Source: JBGTLW01 sp041743835 (GTDB taxonomy: Bacteria > Planctomycetota > Phycisphaerae > Phycisphaerales > Phycisphaeraceae). Taken from it: a stretch of DNA of 14,080 bases. Shown here one piece after another: positions 1 through 8,445 of the stretch. The first letter of the stretch is position 1, and the number at the start of each line of letters is the position of its first letter. The stretch is from the NCBI GenBank assembly GCA_041743835.1, contig JBGTLW010000214.1:1-14080 (forward strand), written 5' to 3'. A model generated the notes under the pieces. It saw only the letters and a program-made list of their open reading frames with translations, searched no databases and was not told the origin of the DNA. The position numbers and the translations under genes were made by a program.

Positions 1-1222
1 GCTTCTTGCCGCCGCCGCCACCGCGTCCGCCCTTGCGGTTGCGTGGGCCGTCGCCGGGTCGCATGGTTGCCGCCATGCCGGTGGGCACGTGGTCGGGGTG
101 GTCGGTGAGGATGGTGATGTCCATCTTGATGAGCTTCTGGATGGCGGAGAGGAAGGCTCGTTCCTCGGCATCGCAGAAGGAGATGGCTTTGCCGGATTCG
201 CCTGCCCGTGCGGTGCGGCCGATGCGGTGGACGTAGCTCTCGGGGTCGTTGGACAGGTCGAAGTTAAAGACGTGGGACACGCCATCGACGTCGATCCCGC
301 GCGACGCGATATCGGTGGCGATCAGAACGTGGACCTTGCCCGCGCGGAACGCGCTGAGGCTGCGCTCGCGTTGGCTCTGGGTCTTGTTGCCGTGGATCGC
401 AGCGGAGGGGACGTTCTCCTGTTGCAGGAACTTGGCGACCTTGTCCGCGCCGTGCTTGGTGCGGGTGAAGACGATGGCTCGGGTGATCGACAGGCTCTCC
501 AGCAGGTGGGTGAGCATGGCGGGCTTGTCTTTCTTGTCCACGAAGTACACAGCCTGCTCGACGCGGTCGGCGGTGGCGCTGTTCGCGGCGATCTGCACGT
601 ACTCGGGGTTCTTCAGCAGGCCGTTGGCAAGATCGCGGATCGCGGCGGGCATGGTGGCGCTGAACATCAGCGTCTGCCTTTCCTTGGGCGTCTTGGCGAC
701 GATCTTGCGGATGTCGGGGATGAAGCCCATGTCCAGCATGCGGTCGGCCTCATCGAGGACGAGCACCTCAAGCTGCGTGAGGTCCACGTAGCCCTGGTTG
801 CCAAGGTCCATCAGCCGGCCGGGCGTGGCGATCAGGACATCGACGCCGGCCTGGAGCTTGCGGACCTGGTGGTGCTGGCTGACCCCGCCGAAGACCACCG
901 CGCCGCGGAGGCTCATGTGTCGGCCATAGGCCTGGAAGCTCTCGGCGATCTGGCCGGCGAGCTCGCGGGTCGGGGCGAGGACGAGGCATCGCGGACCTTT
1001 GCCCTTGCCGGGGCGTGGGGTTTCCGCGAGGTGATGGAGGATGGGCAGGGCGAAGGCTGCGGTCTTACCCGTGCCGGTCTGTGCGCACCCCATGAGGTCG
1101 CGTCCCTCCATGATGTGGGGGATGGCCATGGCCTGGATGGGCGTGGCGGTTTCGTAGCCTTCCTCCACGATAGCGCGCAGGATGAGCTTGGAGAGGGGGA
1201 GTTGGTTGAATTGCATGGGCAT
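1..1222 (-). CDS. rhlE: DEAD-box ATP-dependent RNA helicase, RhlE-like (3' end beyond window)
   Basis: This minus-strand reading frame is open from an ATG at 1222 to the left edge (407 codons, no stop), so the C-terminus is missing. All superfamily 2 DEAD-box motifs are present in order: Q motif ending TPIQ (residues 27-30), motif I AQTGTGKT (47-54), PTRELA (84-89), GG (112-113), TPGR (133-136), DEAD (157-160), SAT (188-190), IVFTRT (250-255), ATDIASRGID (302-311) and HRIGRTARAG (332-341). The family unwinds short RNA duplexes using ATP, in ribosome assembly, mRNA decay and cold adaptation. After the core, a basic glycine-rich tail (from about residue 393) starts just as the window ends, as in RhlE proteins with an RNA-binding tail. 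A second in-frame ATG lies at 1216; neither start has a clear ribosome binding site. The gene is divergent from the AsmA-like gene. Helicase identity is certain; the RhlE subtype is likely. Confidence 0.95.
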   Translation of the reverse strand, partial: MPMQFNQLPLSKLILRAIVEEGYETATPIQAMAIPHIMEGRDLMGCAQTGTGKTAAFALPILHHLAETPRPGKGKGPRCLVLAPTRELAGQIAESFQAYGRHMSLRGAVVFGGVSQHHQVRKLQAGVDVLIATPGRLMDLGNQGYVDLTQLEVLVLDEADRMLDMGFIPDIRKIVAKTPKERQTLMFSATMPAAIRDLANGLLKNPEYVQIAANSATADRVEQAVYFVDKKDKPAMLTHLLESLSITRAIVFTRTKHGADKVAKFLQQENVPSAAIHGNKTQSQRERSLSAFRAGKVHVLIATDIASRGIDVDGVSHVFNFDLSNDPESYVHRIGRTARAGESGKAISFCDAEERAFLSAIQKLIKMDITILTDHPDHVPTGMAATMRPGDGPRNRKGGRGGGGGKK

Positions 1223-1649
1223 GGTTCCGGGGGTTGGGCCGACCGGATGATTCCGGGCGGGCCAGGGGCGTGGGTGCGGTCCGTATCGGTGGCGACAGCG
1301 GTCGCCGGGTTAAGGACCGGCCGGAACGCATGCAACTGCTCTCATGTGGGGTCCGGCGGGGTCCGCTACATGCGGTGGCCGCGCCGGGCAGGAGGCGGTT
1401 GGGAGCTACACAGTATATCGGCAAATCGATTCGCGTGTGTTGAGTGTCCAGAAAAAAGCGCGGCAGCGCCATCTGAACCGCCTTGCAGGCCCCGTGAAGC
1501 GGGTTTTAGCGGTTGTCCACAGCGGGCGCCCGCAGCACAGCGATGATGGTCGAACGATGTGAGTTGCATCTTTTACACCTGCGGCATGATGGTCTTCGCT
1601 CCGGGCGTTCTAAGATGGATAGACTCGCACACGATCTCCGAGGCCTCCC
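1223..1649. promoter_or_regulatory. Divergent intergenic region, helicase / AsmA-like gene
   Basis: This 427-bp spacer holds the 5' regions of two divergent genes, and I see no convincing gene in it. On the minus strand a TATACT hexamer (plus-strand 1412-1417) could be a -10 box for the helicase. That would give a leader of roughly 190 nt, and cold-shock DEAD-box genes often have long leaders, but no good -35 accompanies it. Toward the plus-strand gene there is a TTGCAT (1564-1569) and a TAAGAT (1611-1616), too far apart to form one promoter. The plus-strand gene has a GAGG six bases before its ATG. A single DnaA-box-like word (TTGTCCACA, 1513-1521) is probably chance. Confidence 0.4.
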
Positions 1650-4600
1650 ATGACCACCCCCACCCCCACATCACAAACCCCGCCCCAGCCCGCGCCCACC
1701 CCAAACCCCACGCCCGACACCGAGGTGCCAGCCAGGCCCAGGCGTAAGCTGGTTCGCCGGTTGTTTTATGTGGCGGTGGGGGGATTGCTGGCGGTGTTCG
1801 TGATGGTGGCACTGCTGCCGACGCTGCTGAGCACGGGGCCGGGCAAGAATCTGGTGCTCGGCTTAGTGAACGGTGCGTTGGATGGCCGGGTCGAGGCGCA
1901 GTCGTTGAGCCTCGGGTGGTTCAGCGGGCAGAAGGCGGCTGGCGTGGAGGTCACCTCGCCGGGCGGCACGCACCTCGTGCAGAACATGAACATCGACGCC
2001 CCGAGCCTGTCGCTGTTTTCCGTGGCGATGGGCTCGCGGAATCTTGGCGACATCCACACCACCGCGGACGCGATCGCTCTGAACACCAACGCCCAGGGAA
2101 AGCTCGACCTCCCGGGCGCGGCAGCCAAGCCATCCACAAAACCCGCATCCAAGCCCACGCCAAGCGCAGACCCGACCGGGCTGCTCGGCGACATCGACAC
2201 ACGCATCACCGTGAAGGTCGGCAAGATCACCTACCAGGAGCCCGGCCAACCCACGCGCGAGCTGCGCGATGCCGACCTGCTCACCGAGTTGCAGGACGGC
2301 CGCAAGCTCAACTTCGCCTTCACCGCACAGGTCATCGACCCTGCGGGTGACGGGCAACTGGATATAAAGCTGAACATCGATGGCCTGACCGACGCGGCGG
2401 GCAAGTCACAGCCGGACAAAGCCACGATTGATGCGGACATCACCATCAAGGGCGTGTCGTCCGCGATGCTGGCTGCGGTGTCGGGTGTGGCCGTGTTGCC
2501 CGATTACCTTGGCCCGACACTCAACACCCACGCGACCGCCAAGGGCACGCTGAGCAACTTCACTGCGGATGTCACGCTGCCTGACCTCACGCTGCCCGCG
2601 GGCGAGGGCAAGACGCTGGCGCTTACCTCGGGTCGGTTGGATGTTCGGCCGGGCGCGGCGGCGGACACGCTGGCGCTGAACTGGCGCGGGCAGGCCTCGG
2701 CTGGCGGTGTGACCGAGAGCGTCAGCCTTGACGCCACGCTTGCCCACCTCTTCGACGACACGCCGATGGGCATCGTGCTGGCTGGGAAGAAGCTCCCTGT
2801 GCCGCTGCTCGATGCCCTGGGCGGGCTGGGCACGAAGCTCACCGCCACGGTGGGCGACACCATGGATTTCACGCTCAACGTCGCGGGTCATGAGCAGGGC
2901 GGTTACGCGTTCGACGGCAGCATCACAGCCCCCCGCCTGCGTGGGCCGATAGCTGGGCGTTACTTTGGCGAGGAGGCCCGGACCCTGATCGAGGTGCAGA
3001 CCCCGTCGCCCCTGAGCGCGACGCTCACGCCCGCGGCCTACGACCTGTGGACGGCCGACGCGGCGACCGGGAAGCCCGCGAACTATCGCTTGGGTGAGGC
3101 GTTGTCGGCCGCGTTGGATGTCACGGGTCTTCGGCTGGTGATGCTCCCGACGCCGGAGGGTGAGGATGCTGGTCCTTTGGGTGTTCGGCTGGACGCTGCT
3201 CAGAGCTGGGTGGCGTTTGAGCTCAGCAGCCCGCGTGGGGTGGTGGTGCGTGGCGAGCCGGCCGGCCGGTTTGCGTATGAGCCGTTTGTGATGGACGTGC
3301 GCAGCCGCAACCTCGCGTCCATCGAGATCGTCAGTCAGCTCCAGGCGATGGTGGAAGAAGCAGTCCGCCAATCCCAACCCGCCCCCCCCGGAAACGCCCC
3401 CGCCCCCGGAAACGCCCCCGGCGCTGAGGCTGGCGTACTGAAGCCGCGCGGCTTGTTGGACTCGAAGACGACGGTGCAGAATCTGTTTGATGCGCGTGGC
3501 GTCATGGCGTGGCGCGGCGCGACGATCGACAGCAGGACCACGATGACCGACGTGCCCGCCACCCTGCCGGACATGCTGGCTAACCAGGGCGGGAAGCTGG
3601 CCGCGATGACCGGCGAGCTCATCACCGGCGACGCGGTGATCGTGCAGAAGCCCGGCCAACCCGGCACCCTTGTGGCGAATGTCGATGCGACCAACCTCAA
3701 GGGACGTATCCCTGCCAGGATCACCGACGATGGGTTTATTGAACTCAGCGATGACATCACACTGTCGTTGGTGGTCACCGAGGAGACCTCGCGGTCCTGG
3801 CTTGGCGGTGCGCACCCGTTGTTTGCCGACGCCGTCGCGTCTGAGCCGGGCAACCCTGTTCGGGTGGTGGTGAAGAAGGAAGATGTCCGCATCCCGACCG
3901 ATGGCTCGTTCGACATCGCGACGCTCAAGATGCAAGGCTCGATCAACCCCGGCACACTGCTGATGCGCCGCAGCGGGTGGATCGATCAGGCGGCCTCGGC
4001 ATTGGTCAGCCAGATCGCGGGCAGACAGGTGGATCGGCGGGGCGAGGTGAAGTCCTATGCCGCGGCCTTCTCGCCGATGAACTTTGCGCTTCGGGATGGC
4101 GTGGTGACGACATCGGAGCTGTGGATGGTCAGCGAGGACATGGGCATCGGCTTCCAGGGCTCGGTGGACCTTACAACCAATCAGATCCAGAAGATGGGTG
4201 TGGGCATCCTCGGCGGGACGTTCATGGCGATGGCACGCGGCGACCGCCAGCGGATCGACCCGCAGGGCGTGTGGGAAGTGCCGATCTCCGGCAGCGTGAG
4301 CGCCCCGAGGCCGGACCTGGCGGGGCTGTTCGTGGCCAACCTCGATCAAATACTCGACACCACCGGGCGAAATGTTGATGGTGAGGCTGGGCAGTGGATC
4401 GGACTGGGCAAAGTGGTGCTCGGTGAAATCGGGAAGAAGCGGGGGAAAGAGGGTAAGTACACGTACAACTGGTCGCCCACCGAGCCGGCGCAGGCGTTCG
4501 CTGCGCAGTTCAAGCCCCCGCCGGTGGAAACCGCCGCCCAGCCACAGGATGCCGGGGCCACGCAGGATGAACCTCAAGCGCCGCCCGAGCAGCCGCGGCG

Positions 4601-4661
4601 CAAGACCGAAGAGGAACTCGCCCGCGAGGTGCTTCGGGGCATCTTTGGTGGCGGTCGTTAA
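1650..4661 (+). CDS. Large membrane-anchored AsmA-like protein
   Basis: The protein has 1003 residues. A proline/threonine-rich cytoplasmic N-tail (1-30) with a basic RRKLVRR stretch is followed by one hydrophobic helix (about 39-60), giving an N-in topology with a very large periplasmic part. Just after the membrane, residues 70-105 read like AsmA-family N-termini (a short amphipathic segment, then LSLGWFSG and a GVEV strand). The body alternates beta-strand and turn segments, and the C-terminal part (about 808-892: FALRDGVV, then GSVDL, then VPISGSVSAPRPDL) resembles AsmA C-terminal modules. AsmA/TamB relatives form long grooves linked to lipid transport or outer-membrane protein assembly; that role here is inference. 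Internal PGNAPA repeats (about 577-592) and a charged tail (from about 953) are probably disordered linkers. The start is supported by GAGG just upstream. No close named family is recognised. Confidence 0.8.
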   Translation: MTTPTPTSQTPPQPAPTPNPTPDTEVPARPRRKLVRRLFYVAVGGLLAVFVMVALLPTLLSTGPGKNLVLGLVNGALDGRVEAQSLSLGWFSGQKAAGVEVTSPGGTHLVQNMNIDAPSLSLFSVAMGSRNLGDIHTTADAIALNTNAQGKLDLPGAAAKPSTKPASKPTPSADPTGLLGDIDTRITVKVGKITYQEPGQPTRELRDADLLTELQDGRKLNFAFTAQVIDPAGDGQLDIKLNIDGLTDAAGKSQPDKATIDADITIKGVSSAMLAAVSGVAVLPDYLGPTLNTHATAKGTLSNFTADVTLPDLTLPAGEGKTLALTSGRLDVRPGAAADTLALNWRGQASAGGVTESVSLDATLAHLFDDTPMGIVLAGKKLPVPLLDALGGLGTKLTATVGDTMDFTLNVAGHEQGGYAFDGSITAPRLRGPIAGRYFGEEARTLIEVQTPSPLSATLTPAAYDLWTADAATGKPANYRLGEALSAALDVTGLRLVMLPTPEGEDAGPLGVRLDAAQSWVAFELSSPRGVVVRGEPAGRFAYEPFVMDVRSRNLASIEIVSQLQAMVEEAVRQSQPAPPGNAPAPGNAPGAEAGVLKPRGLLDSKTTVQNLFDARGVMAWRGATIDSRTTMTDVPATLPDMLANQGGKLAAMTGELITGDAVIVQKPGQPGTLVANVDATNLKGRIPARITDDGFIELSDDITLSLVVTEETSRSWLGGAHPLFADAVASEPGNPVRVVVKKEDVRIPTDGSFDIATLKMQGSINPGTLLMRRSGWIDQAASALVSQIAGRQVDRRGEVKSYAAAFSPMNFALRDGVVTTSELWMVSEDMGIGFQGSVDLTTNQIQKMGVGILGGTFMAMARGDRQRIDPQGVWEVPISGSVSAPRPDLAGLFVANLDQILDTTGRNVDGEAGQWIGLGKVVLGEIGKKRGKEGKYTYNWSPTEPAQAFAAQFKPPPVETAAQPQDAGATQDEPQAPPEQPRRKTEEELAREVLRGIFGGGR
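3381..3421 (+). repeat. 18-bp tandem repeat encoding PGNAPA linker
   Basis: The word GGAAACGCCCCCG occurs at 3390 and again at 3408, an 18-bp period inside the AsmA-like gene. It codes for two PGNAPA-type hexapeptides in a proline/alanine-rich low-complexity stretch, probably a flexible linker between two folded parts of the periplasmic domain. The in-frame period keeps the reading frame if copy number changes. Confidence 0.7.
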
Positions 4662-4783
4662 CCGCGAGGCTCGCGTGCATGTGGTAACGTGGTGCGCGAG
4701 GGGCACGGGTGGATGCGCCCGGCTGCACGCCACCTTTGCTGATCCACGATCGACCACCACCCACCACGACAGACCCGCACGCT

Positions 4784-6007
4784 ATGGAATACCGACGCTT
4801 TGGCCGGACTAATCTGCAGATGCCTGTCTTTTCCACCGGCGGGATGCGCTACCAGCAGGGCTGGAAGGACATCCCGTTGTCGGAAGTCGAGGCCGAAGTT
4901 CAAGCCAACCTTGAAAAGACCATCCGTGCATCGATCGGCCTCGGTATCAACCACATCGAAACCGCGCGGGGCTACGGCCCGTCCGAGCGACAACTCGGGC
5001 AGGTCCTCCCCAGCTTCCCCCGCGATGAGTTGATCGTCCAGACCAAGATCGGCCCCGAGGAAGACCCCAAGACATTTGTCGCCAACTTCCACGAGTCGCT
5101 CGAACGCCTGAAACTTGAGCACGTTGACCTGCTGGCGATCCACGGCATCAACGATGAACACAAGCTCCTCCAATCGGTCGGCGAGGACGGGCAGGGGGGC
5201 TGCCTCGAAGCTGCGCGAGAGTTGCAGAAGCAGGGCAAGGCCCGGTGGATCGGTTTTTCCACGCACGCGCCGCTCGATGTGATCCTCGAGACGATCAACA
5301 CCAAGGCTGAGCATCACGGTCACGTCGGCTTCGATTATGTGAACCTGCACTGGTATTACATCTTTCAGCGGAACTGGGCCGCGGTGCAGGCGGCCACCGA
5401 GGCGGACATGGGTGTGTTCATCATCAGCCCCAGCGACAAGGGCGGCAAGCTGTATGCGCCGCCGAAGAAGCTAGTGGCCTTGTGCAACCCGCTCTCGCCA
5501 ATTGTGTTCAATGACCTGTTCTGTCTCAGCCATGAGGAGGTGCACACGCTGAGCATCGGCGCAGCCAAGCCCAGCGATTACGACGAGCACCTCAAGACGC
5601 TCAAGCTGCTTGGCCACGCCGAGCAGATCCTCTCGCCCATCATCAAGCGCCTGCGCCACGCGATGAAGCAGGCGATCGGCAGCGGGAACCCCGAGGCTTT
5701 CTCGTGGGACCTGCCCGACCACCGCCAGGCGCCCGGCGGGCTGAACCTGCCGATCATGGTCTGGCTGCGCAACCTCGCGGTGGGGTGGGACATGGTGGAC
5801 TACGGCAAGATGCGGTTCAACCTGCTGGGCAACGGCGGGGACTGGTTCCCCGGTGCCAAGCCCGCGGATGTGCTGGACAGCATCAGCGACGCGGACCTGC
5901 TCAAGGCTGCGACTAGCTCCCCCGTCCCCGACCGCATCCCGCAGCTTGTGCGACAGAGCGTCGCGCTGCTCGGCGGCGAGGAAGTGAAGCGGGCGAGTAA
6001 GGGGTGA
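4784..6007 (+). CDS. Aldo/keto-reductase-fold oxidoreductase
   Basis: The protein has 407 residues. The frame is open further upstream (ATG at 4709), but the family N-terminus MEYRRFGRTNLQMP begins at 4784 and the extra 25 codons look non-coding, so I use 4784. Aldo/keto reductases are NAD(P)H-dependent TIM-barrel enzymes that reduce carbonyl groups. Tetrad positions can be placed: Glu59 (NHIETARGYG, where most families have Asp), Tyr64, Lys88 (VQTKIG) and His120 (LLAIHGIN). As I recall, Glu at the first position and motifs such as GVFIISPSDKGG and HTLSIGAA typify a conserved subgroup of predicted oxidoreductases of unknown substrate. The C-terminus (about 300-407) lacks the cysteines of the ferredoxin-like domain some relatives carry. 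It is a single gene 122 bp after the AsmA-like gene and is terminated by a shared hairpin. Family is secure; substrate unknown. Confidence 0.9.
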   Translation: MEYRRFGRTNLQMPVFSTGGMRYQQGWKDIPLSEVEAEVQANLEKTIRASIGLGINHIETARGYGPSERQLGQVLPSFPRDELIVQTKIGPEEDPKTFVANFHESLERLKLEHVDLLAIHGINDEHKLLQSVGEDGQGGCLEAARELQKQGKARWIGFSTHAPLDVILETINTKAEHHGHVGFDYVNLHWYYIFQRNWAAVQAATEADMGVFIISPSDKGGKLYAPPKKLVALCNPLSPIVFNDLFCLSHEEVHTLSIGAAKPSDYDEHLKTLKLLGHAEQILSPIIKRLRHAMKQAIGSGNPEAFSWDLPDHRQAPGGLNLPIMVWLRNLAVGWDMVDYGKMRFNLLGNGGDWFPGAKPADVLDSISDADLLKAATSSPVPDRIPQLVRQSVALLGGEEVKRASKG

Positions 6008-6043
6008 TAGGGATACGGGAGCGCGCGGCGGGTTCCTTGCGCC

Positions 6044-6073
6044 AAAGCCGAGGGATGGCAATCCCTCGGCTTT
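6044..6073. terminator. Perfect 13-bp hairpin, probable bidirectional terminator
   Basis: AAAGCCGAGGGAT (6044-6056), a GGCA loop (6057-6060) and ATCCCTCGGCTTT (6061-6073) form a perfect 13-bp stem. The A-tract on one arm and T-tract on the other give each strand a GC stem ending in T's, as expected for a terminator working in both directions. It lies between the convergent oxidoreductase and zinc-ribbon genes. It could also be a copy of a dispersed REP-type palindrome. Confidence 0.85.
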
Positions 6074-6122
6074 ACCCCGGAGACCCCGGTGTTGCCACGC
6101 GATTTACGCTTTTTAGCCGCCC

Positions 6123-7172
6123 TCACCCGAAGAAGCCGCTGACCGCGGCACCCAGAAACAGCAGCACCACGAACGGCCCGATGATCAGCAGCATGTACAG
6201 CACCAGCGCTTCAAGCGAATCCATGTCTAGCAGCTTCATGCAGGCGCCCATGAACACAATCAGCGAAGCCCCAAACGCCATCATCGTCTCGACGCCCATG
6301 ACGCTGACGCCCCCCGTCATCAGGTAGATGAGGATCAGCATGGTGTCGCTTGCCGCGGCACTGCACAGCGCCACAGCCATGAGCTTGAGCAGGGCGGTGC
6401 CCACGCCGCCGTAGCTCGTGCCAAACAGCCGGGCGACCACGAAGATGCCCACAAACAACAGCGGCACCTGGATCAGGAACCGCACCGCCGCCAGCGCGAC
6501 ACGCGAGGCCCCCAGCGCCAGCCCCGACAGGCTGCCCGATGCGCTGTAATCAAACACGGAGTGGCCCATGTTTGAGATCACCAGCACCACAGCCGACACA
6601 CCGGACAGGATCAGCGGCAACTGCACATTGTCGAACCTGTGCTGACGCTCTGCCTCCGCAGCCATCTCTTCATCGCGATTCGCGCGGGCGTCGATATCCG
6701 CGGCAAGGGTCTTGTTCACCTCGCTTTGGGCGATAACCTTCGCGGCGGTGGTCATGGTGTCTGCGGCCGGGTCGGTGATGACCTTGGTCTGCACCTTCCT
6801 GCCTTCCCGGAGGTTCAGGCCACAGTTGATGCAGATGATCGCCTCTGGTTTGATCCTGGACCCGCAGCCCGGGCACTTGGTGGGGTCGGTGCGTGACAGG
6901 GCCGGGGCGGTGTCGGACGCTGGCGTGCTTGGCTTGGCGGTCGGCTCGTCGAGGTCGATCTCGTAGCCTTCCACGACTGGCTTCGCGGCCGGCTTGGGCG
7001 AGTCAGCTACCACCGGCGGGCCGATGGCCTCCACCTTCCCGCTGGCAAGCGCCGGGATGCGGAACTGCTGCGAGCACTTGCAGCGGACCTTCTTACCGCC
7101 CAACTCGATGGTCCAGCGATAGGCCTTGTCGCAGTTCGGGCAGCGGATGATGGGGGTGTCCGGCTGGCTCAT
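6123..7172 (-). CDS. Zinc-ribbon multi-pass membrane protein of unknown function
   Basis: The protein has 349 residues when started at the ATG at 7172, which has AGGA seven bases upstream. An in-frame ATG at 7229 would add a 19-residue tail that does not look conserved. Two zinc-binding modules are visible: an N-terminal ribbon with CPNC (11-14) and CKC (31-33), resembling the MJ0042/zinc-ribbon type, and a second with CPGC (100-103) and CINC (114-117). Between them lies an acidic, proline-rich linker. Residues about 140-180 are charged and helical. The C-terminal half holds about five hydrophobic segments (roughly 184-203, 216-250, 257-288, 290-315, 320-348). Tandem zinc ribbons in front of membrane helices are frequent in planctomycete proteins of unknown role; ligand and function cannot be told. 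It is convergent with the oxidoreductase gene and divergent from the aminotransferase gene. Confidence 0.85.
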   Translation of the reverse strand: MSQPDTPIIRCPNCDKAYRWTIELGGKKVRCKCSQQFRIPALASGKVEAIGPPVVADSPKPAAKPVVEGYEIDLDEPTAKPSTPASDTAPALSRTDPTKCPGCGSRIKPEAIICINCGLNLREGRKVQTKVITDPAADTMTTAAKVIAQSEVNKTLAADIDARANRDEEMAAEAERQHRFDNVQLPLILSGVSAVVLVISNMGHSVFDYSASGSLSGLALGASRVALAAVRFLIQVPLLFVGIFVVARLFGTSYGGVGTALLKLMAVALCSAAASDTMLILIYLMTGGVSVMGVETMMAFGASLIVFMGACMKLLDMDSLEALVLYMLLIIGPFVVLLFLGAAVSGFFG

Positions 7173-7212
7173 ATGATTCCTGTGCCCAGAAGGCTCACCG
7201 CTGGGCCGTGAC

Positions 7213-7243
7213 TTGTCAAGCCACAGCAACTATCCTCTATGCT
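7213..7243 (+). promoter_or_regulatory. Putative promoter of the aminotransferase gene
   Basis: TTGTCA (7213-7218) and TATGCT (7238-7243) are separated by 19 bp, a slightly long sigma70-like arrangement in the 107-bp divergent spacer. The aminotransferase ATG at 7280 lies 37 bp downstream and has AAGGAAG (7265-7271) as a ribosome binding site. The call rests on consensus matches only. Confidence 0.35.
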
Positions 7244-7279
7244 CTAGAACTGCCCTCACGCAGCAAGGAAGCTTTGGCC

Positions 7280-8398
7280 ATGCCCGTCCCCATCCTCGAC
7301 CTGACCGCCCAGCACGCACCCATCCGCGCCCAGATCGACGACGCGATCCGCCAGGTGATCGACGACAACGCCTACATCCTCGGCCAGCACGTCCTGACGT
7401 TCGAGGAAAATCTGGCCGCGGCCTGCGGCACCAAGCACGCGATCGGCGTCGCGTCGGGCACCGATGCGCTGCTGGTGGCGATGATGGCGATGGGCATCGG
7501 CCCCGGCGACGAGGTCATCACCACCCCATTCACCTTCTTCTGCACCGCGGGCTGTGTCAGTCGGTTGGGCGCGACGCCGGTGTTCGTGGACATCGACCCA
7601 CGCACCTACAACATCGACGTGGACCTGATCGAGGCGGCCGTCACCCCCGCGACCAAGGCCATCATCCCCGTCCACCTCTTCGGTCTCAGCGCGGACATGG
7701 ACCGCATCCTCAGGATCGCCAAGAAGTACGGCCTGCGGGTCATCGAGGACGCGGCCCAGGCCATCAACGCCCGCTACAAAGGCAAAACCGTCGGCACGAT
7801 GGGCGACGTGGGCTGCCTGTCCTTCTACCCCTCCAAGAACCTCGCGGGCCCCGGCGACGGCGGCGCGATCATCACCGACAACGACGACCTCGCACAACGC
7901 ATGGTCCAGCTCCGCAACCACGGGCTCCGCCCAGGGACGGGATATGAGTTCACGATGATCGGCGGGAACTTCCGGCTCGATGCGATCCAGGCCGCGGTCC
8001 TCAACGTCAAGCTCCCTTACCTCGACGCCTACACCGAAGCCCGCCGCGCCCACGCCGACCGCTACACCCGCAAACTCGAAGAAGAAAACCTCGCCCCGCC
8101 CTCAGAGCCGGGCGATTACTACCACGTGTACAACCAGTACACGCTCCGTGCCCGTGGTTCTGGCCGCGAACCCCTGCGTCACCACCTCACCGCCTGCGAG
8201 ATCGGCAACCGCATCTACTACGAGAAGCCGTTGCACCTCCAGCCGTGCTACAAGCACCTGGGATACAAGCCCGGCTCGCTGCCCGAGGCGGAGAAAGCCG
8301 CGGACCAGGTGCTCTCCATCCCCTGCTTCCCCGAGATGACCCTCGAGCAGCAGGACCAGGTCATCACAGCCGTCCGCCAGTTCTTCCTCGGCGACTAA
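7280..8398 (+). CDS. DegT/DnrJ/EryC1/StrS family PLP-dependent sugar aminotransferase
   Basis: The protein has 372 residues, normal for the family. The frame extends upstream to 7208, but the conserved start MPVPILDLTAQHAPIR begins at 7280 behind a good AAGGAAG site. The family transfers an amino group, usually from glutamate, to a keto group of a nucleotide-activated sugar, making amino sugars for surface polysaccharide or glycoconjugates. Visible signatures are the PLP phosphate-binding ASGTDAL (58-64), TTPFTFF (81-87), VHLFG (131-135), the cofactor-contacting EDAAQA (156-161) and the Schiff-base lysine Lys186 in FYPSKNLAGPGDGG. Near the C-terminus are the substrate-side motifs YYEKPLHLQPCY and LSIPCFPEM. 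It resembles WbpE-type 3-oxo-sugar aminotransferases, but the exact sugar cannot be assigned. The MlaF-like gene follows after 47 bp, so co-transcription is possible; no other sugar-nucleotide genes are nearby. Confidence 0.93.
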   Translation: MPVPILDLTAQHAPIRAQIDDAIRQVIDDNAYILGQHVLTFEENLAAACGTKHAIGVASGTDALLVAMMAMGIGPGDEVITTPFTFFCTAGCVSRLGATPVFVDIDPRTYNIDVDLIEAAVTPATKAIIPVHLFGLSADMDRILRIAKKYGLRVIEDAAQAINARYKGKTVGTMGDVGCLSFYPSKNLAGPGDGGAIITDNDDLAQRMVQLRNHGLRPGTGYEFTMIGGNFRLDAIQAAVLNVKLPYLDAYTEARRAHADRYTRKLEEENLAPPSEPGDYYHVYNQYTLRARGSGREPLRHHLTACEIGNRIYYEKPLHLQPCYKHLGYKPGSLPEAEKAADQVLSIPCFPEMTLEQQDQVITAVRQFFLGD

Positions 8399-8445
8399 CC
8401 TCCGCCGCGTCCTGCTCAGCGACTCCCGCTCGTGGCAAGACGCCC

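Noticed and set aside
1513..1521. DnaA-box-like TTGTCCACA
   Set aside because: It is a single site one mismatch from consensus, with no further boxes, AT-rich unwinding element or replication genes nearby.
89..1546. Plus-strand open frame of 485 codons
   Set aside because: It is antisense to the DEAD-box helicase, which shows every family motif; GC-rich codon bias keeps the opposite frame open.
4663..4675. Palindrome CGCGAGGCTCGCG after the AsmA-like gene
   Set aside because: It is short, the usable stem is about five base pairs, and no T-run follows; too weak to call a terminator.
2406..4760. Minus-strand open frame of 784 codons
   Set aside because: It is antisense to the AsmA-like gene, with arginine/histidine-rich shadow composition and no domain pattern.
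8245..8445. Upstream extension of the MlaF-like frame
   Set aside because: It overlaps the conserved C-terminus of the aminotransferase, and its translation looks like a shadow; the ATG at 8446 is in the intergenic gap.
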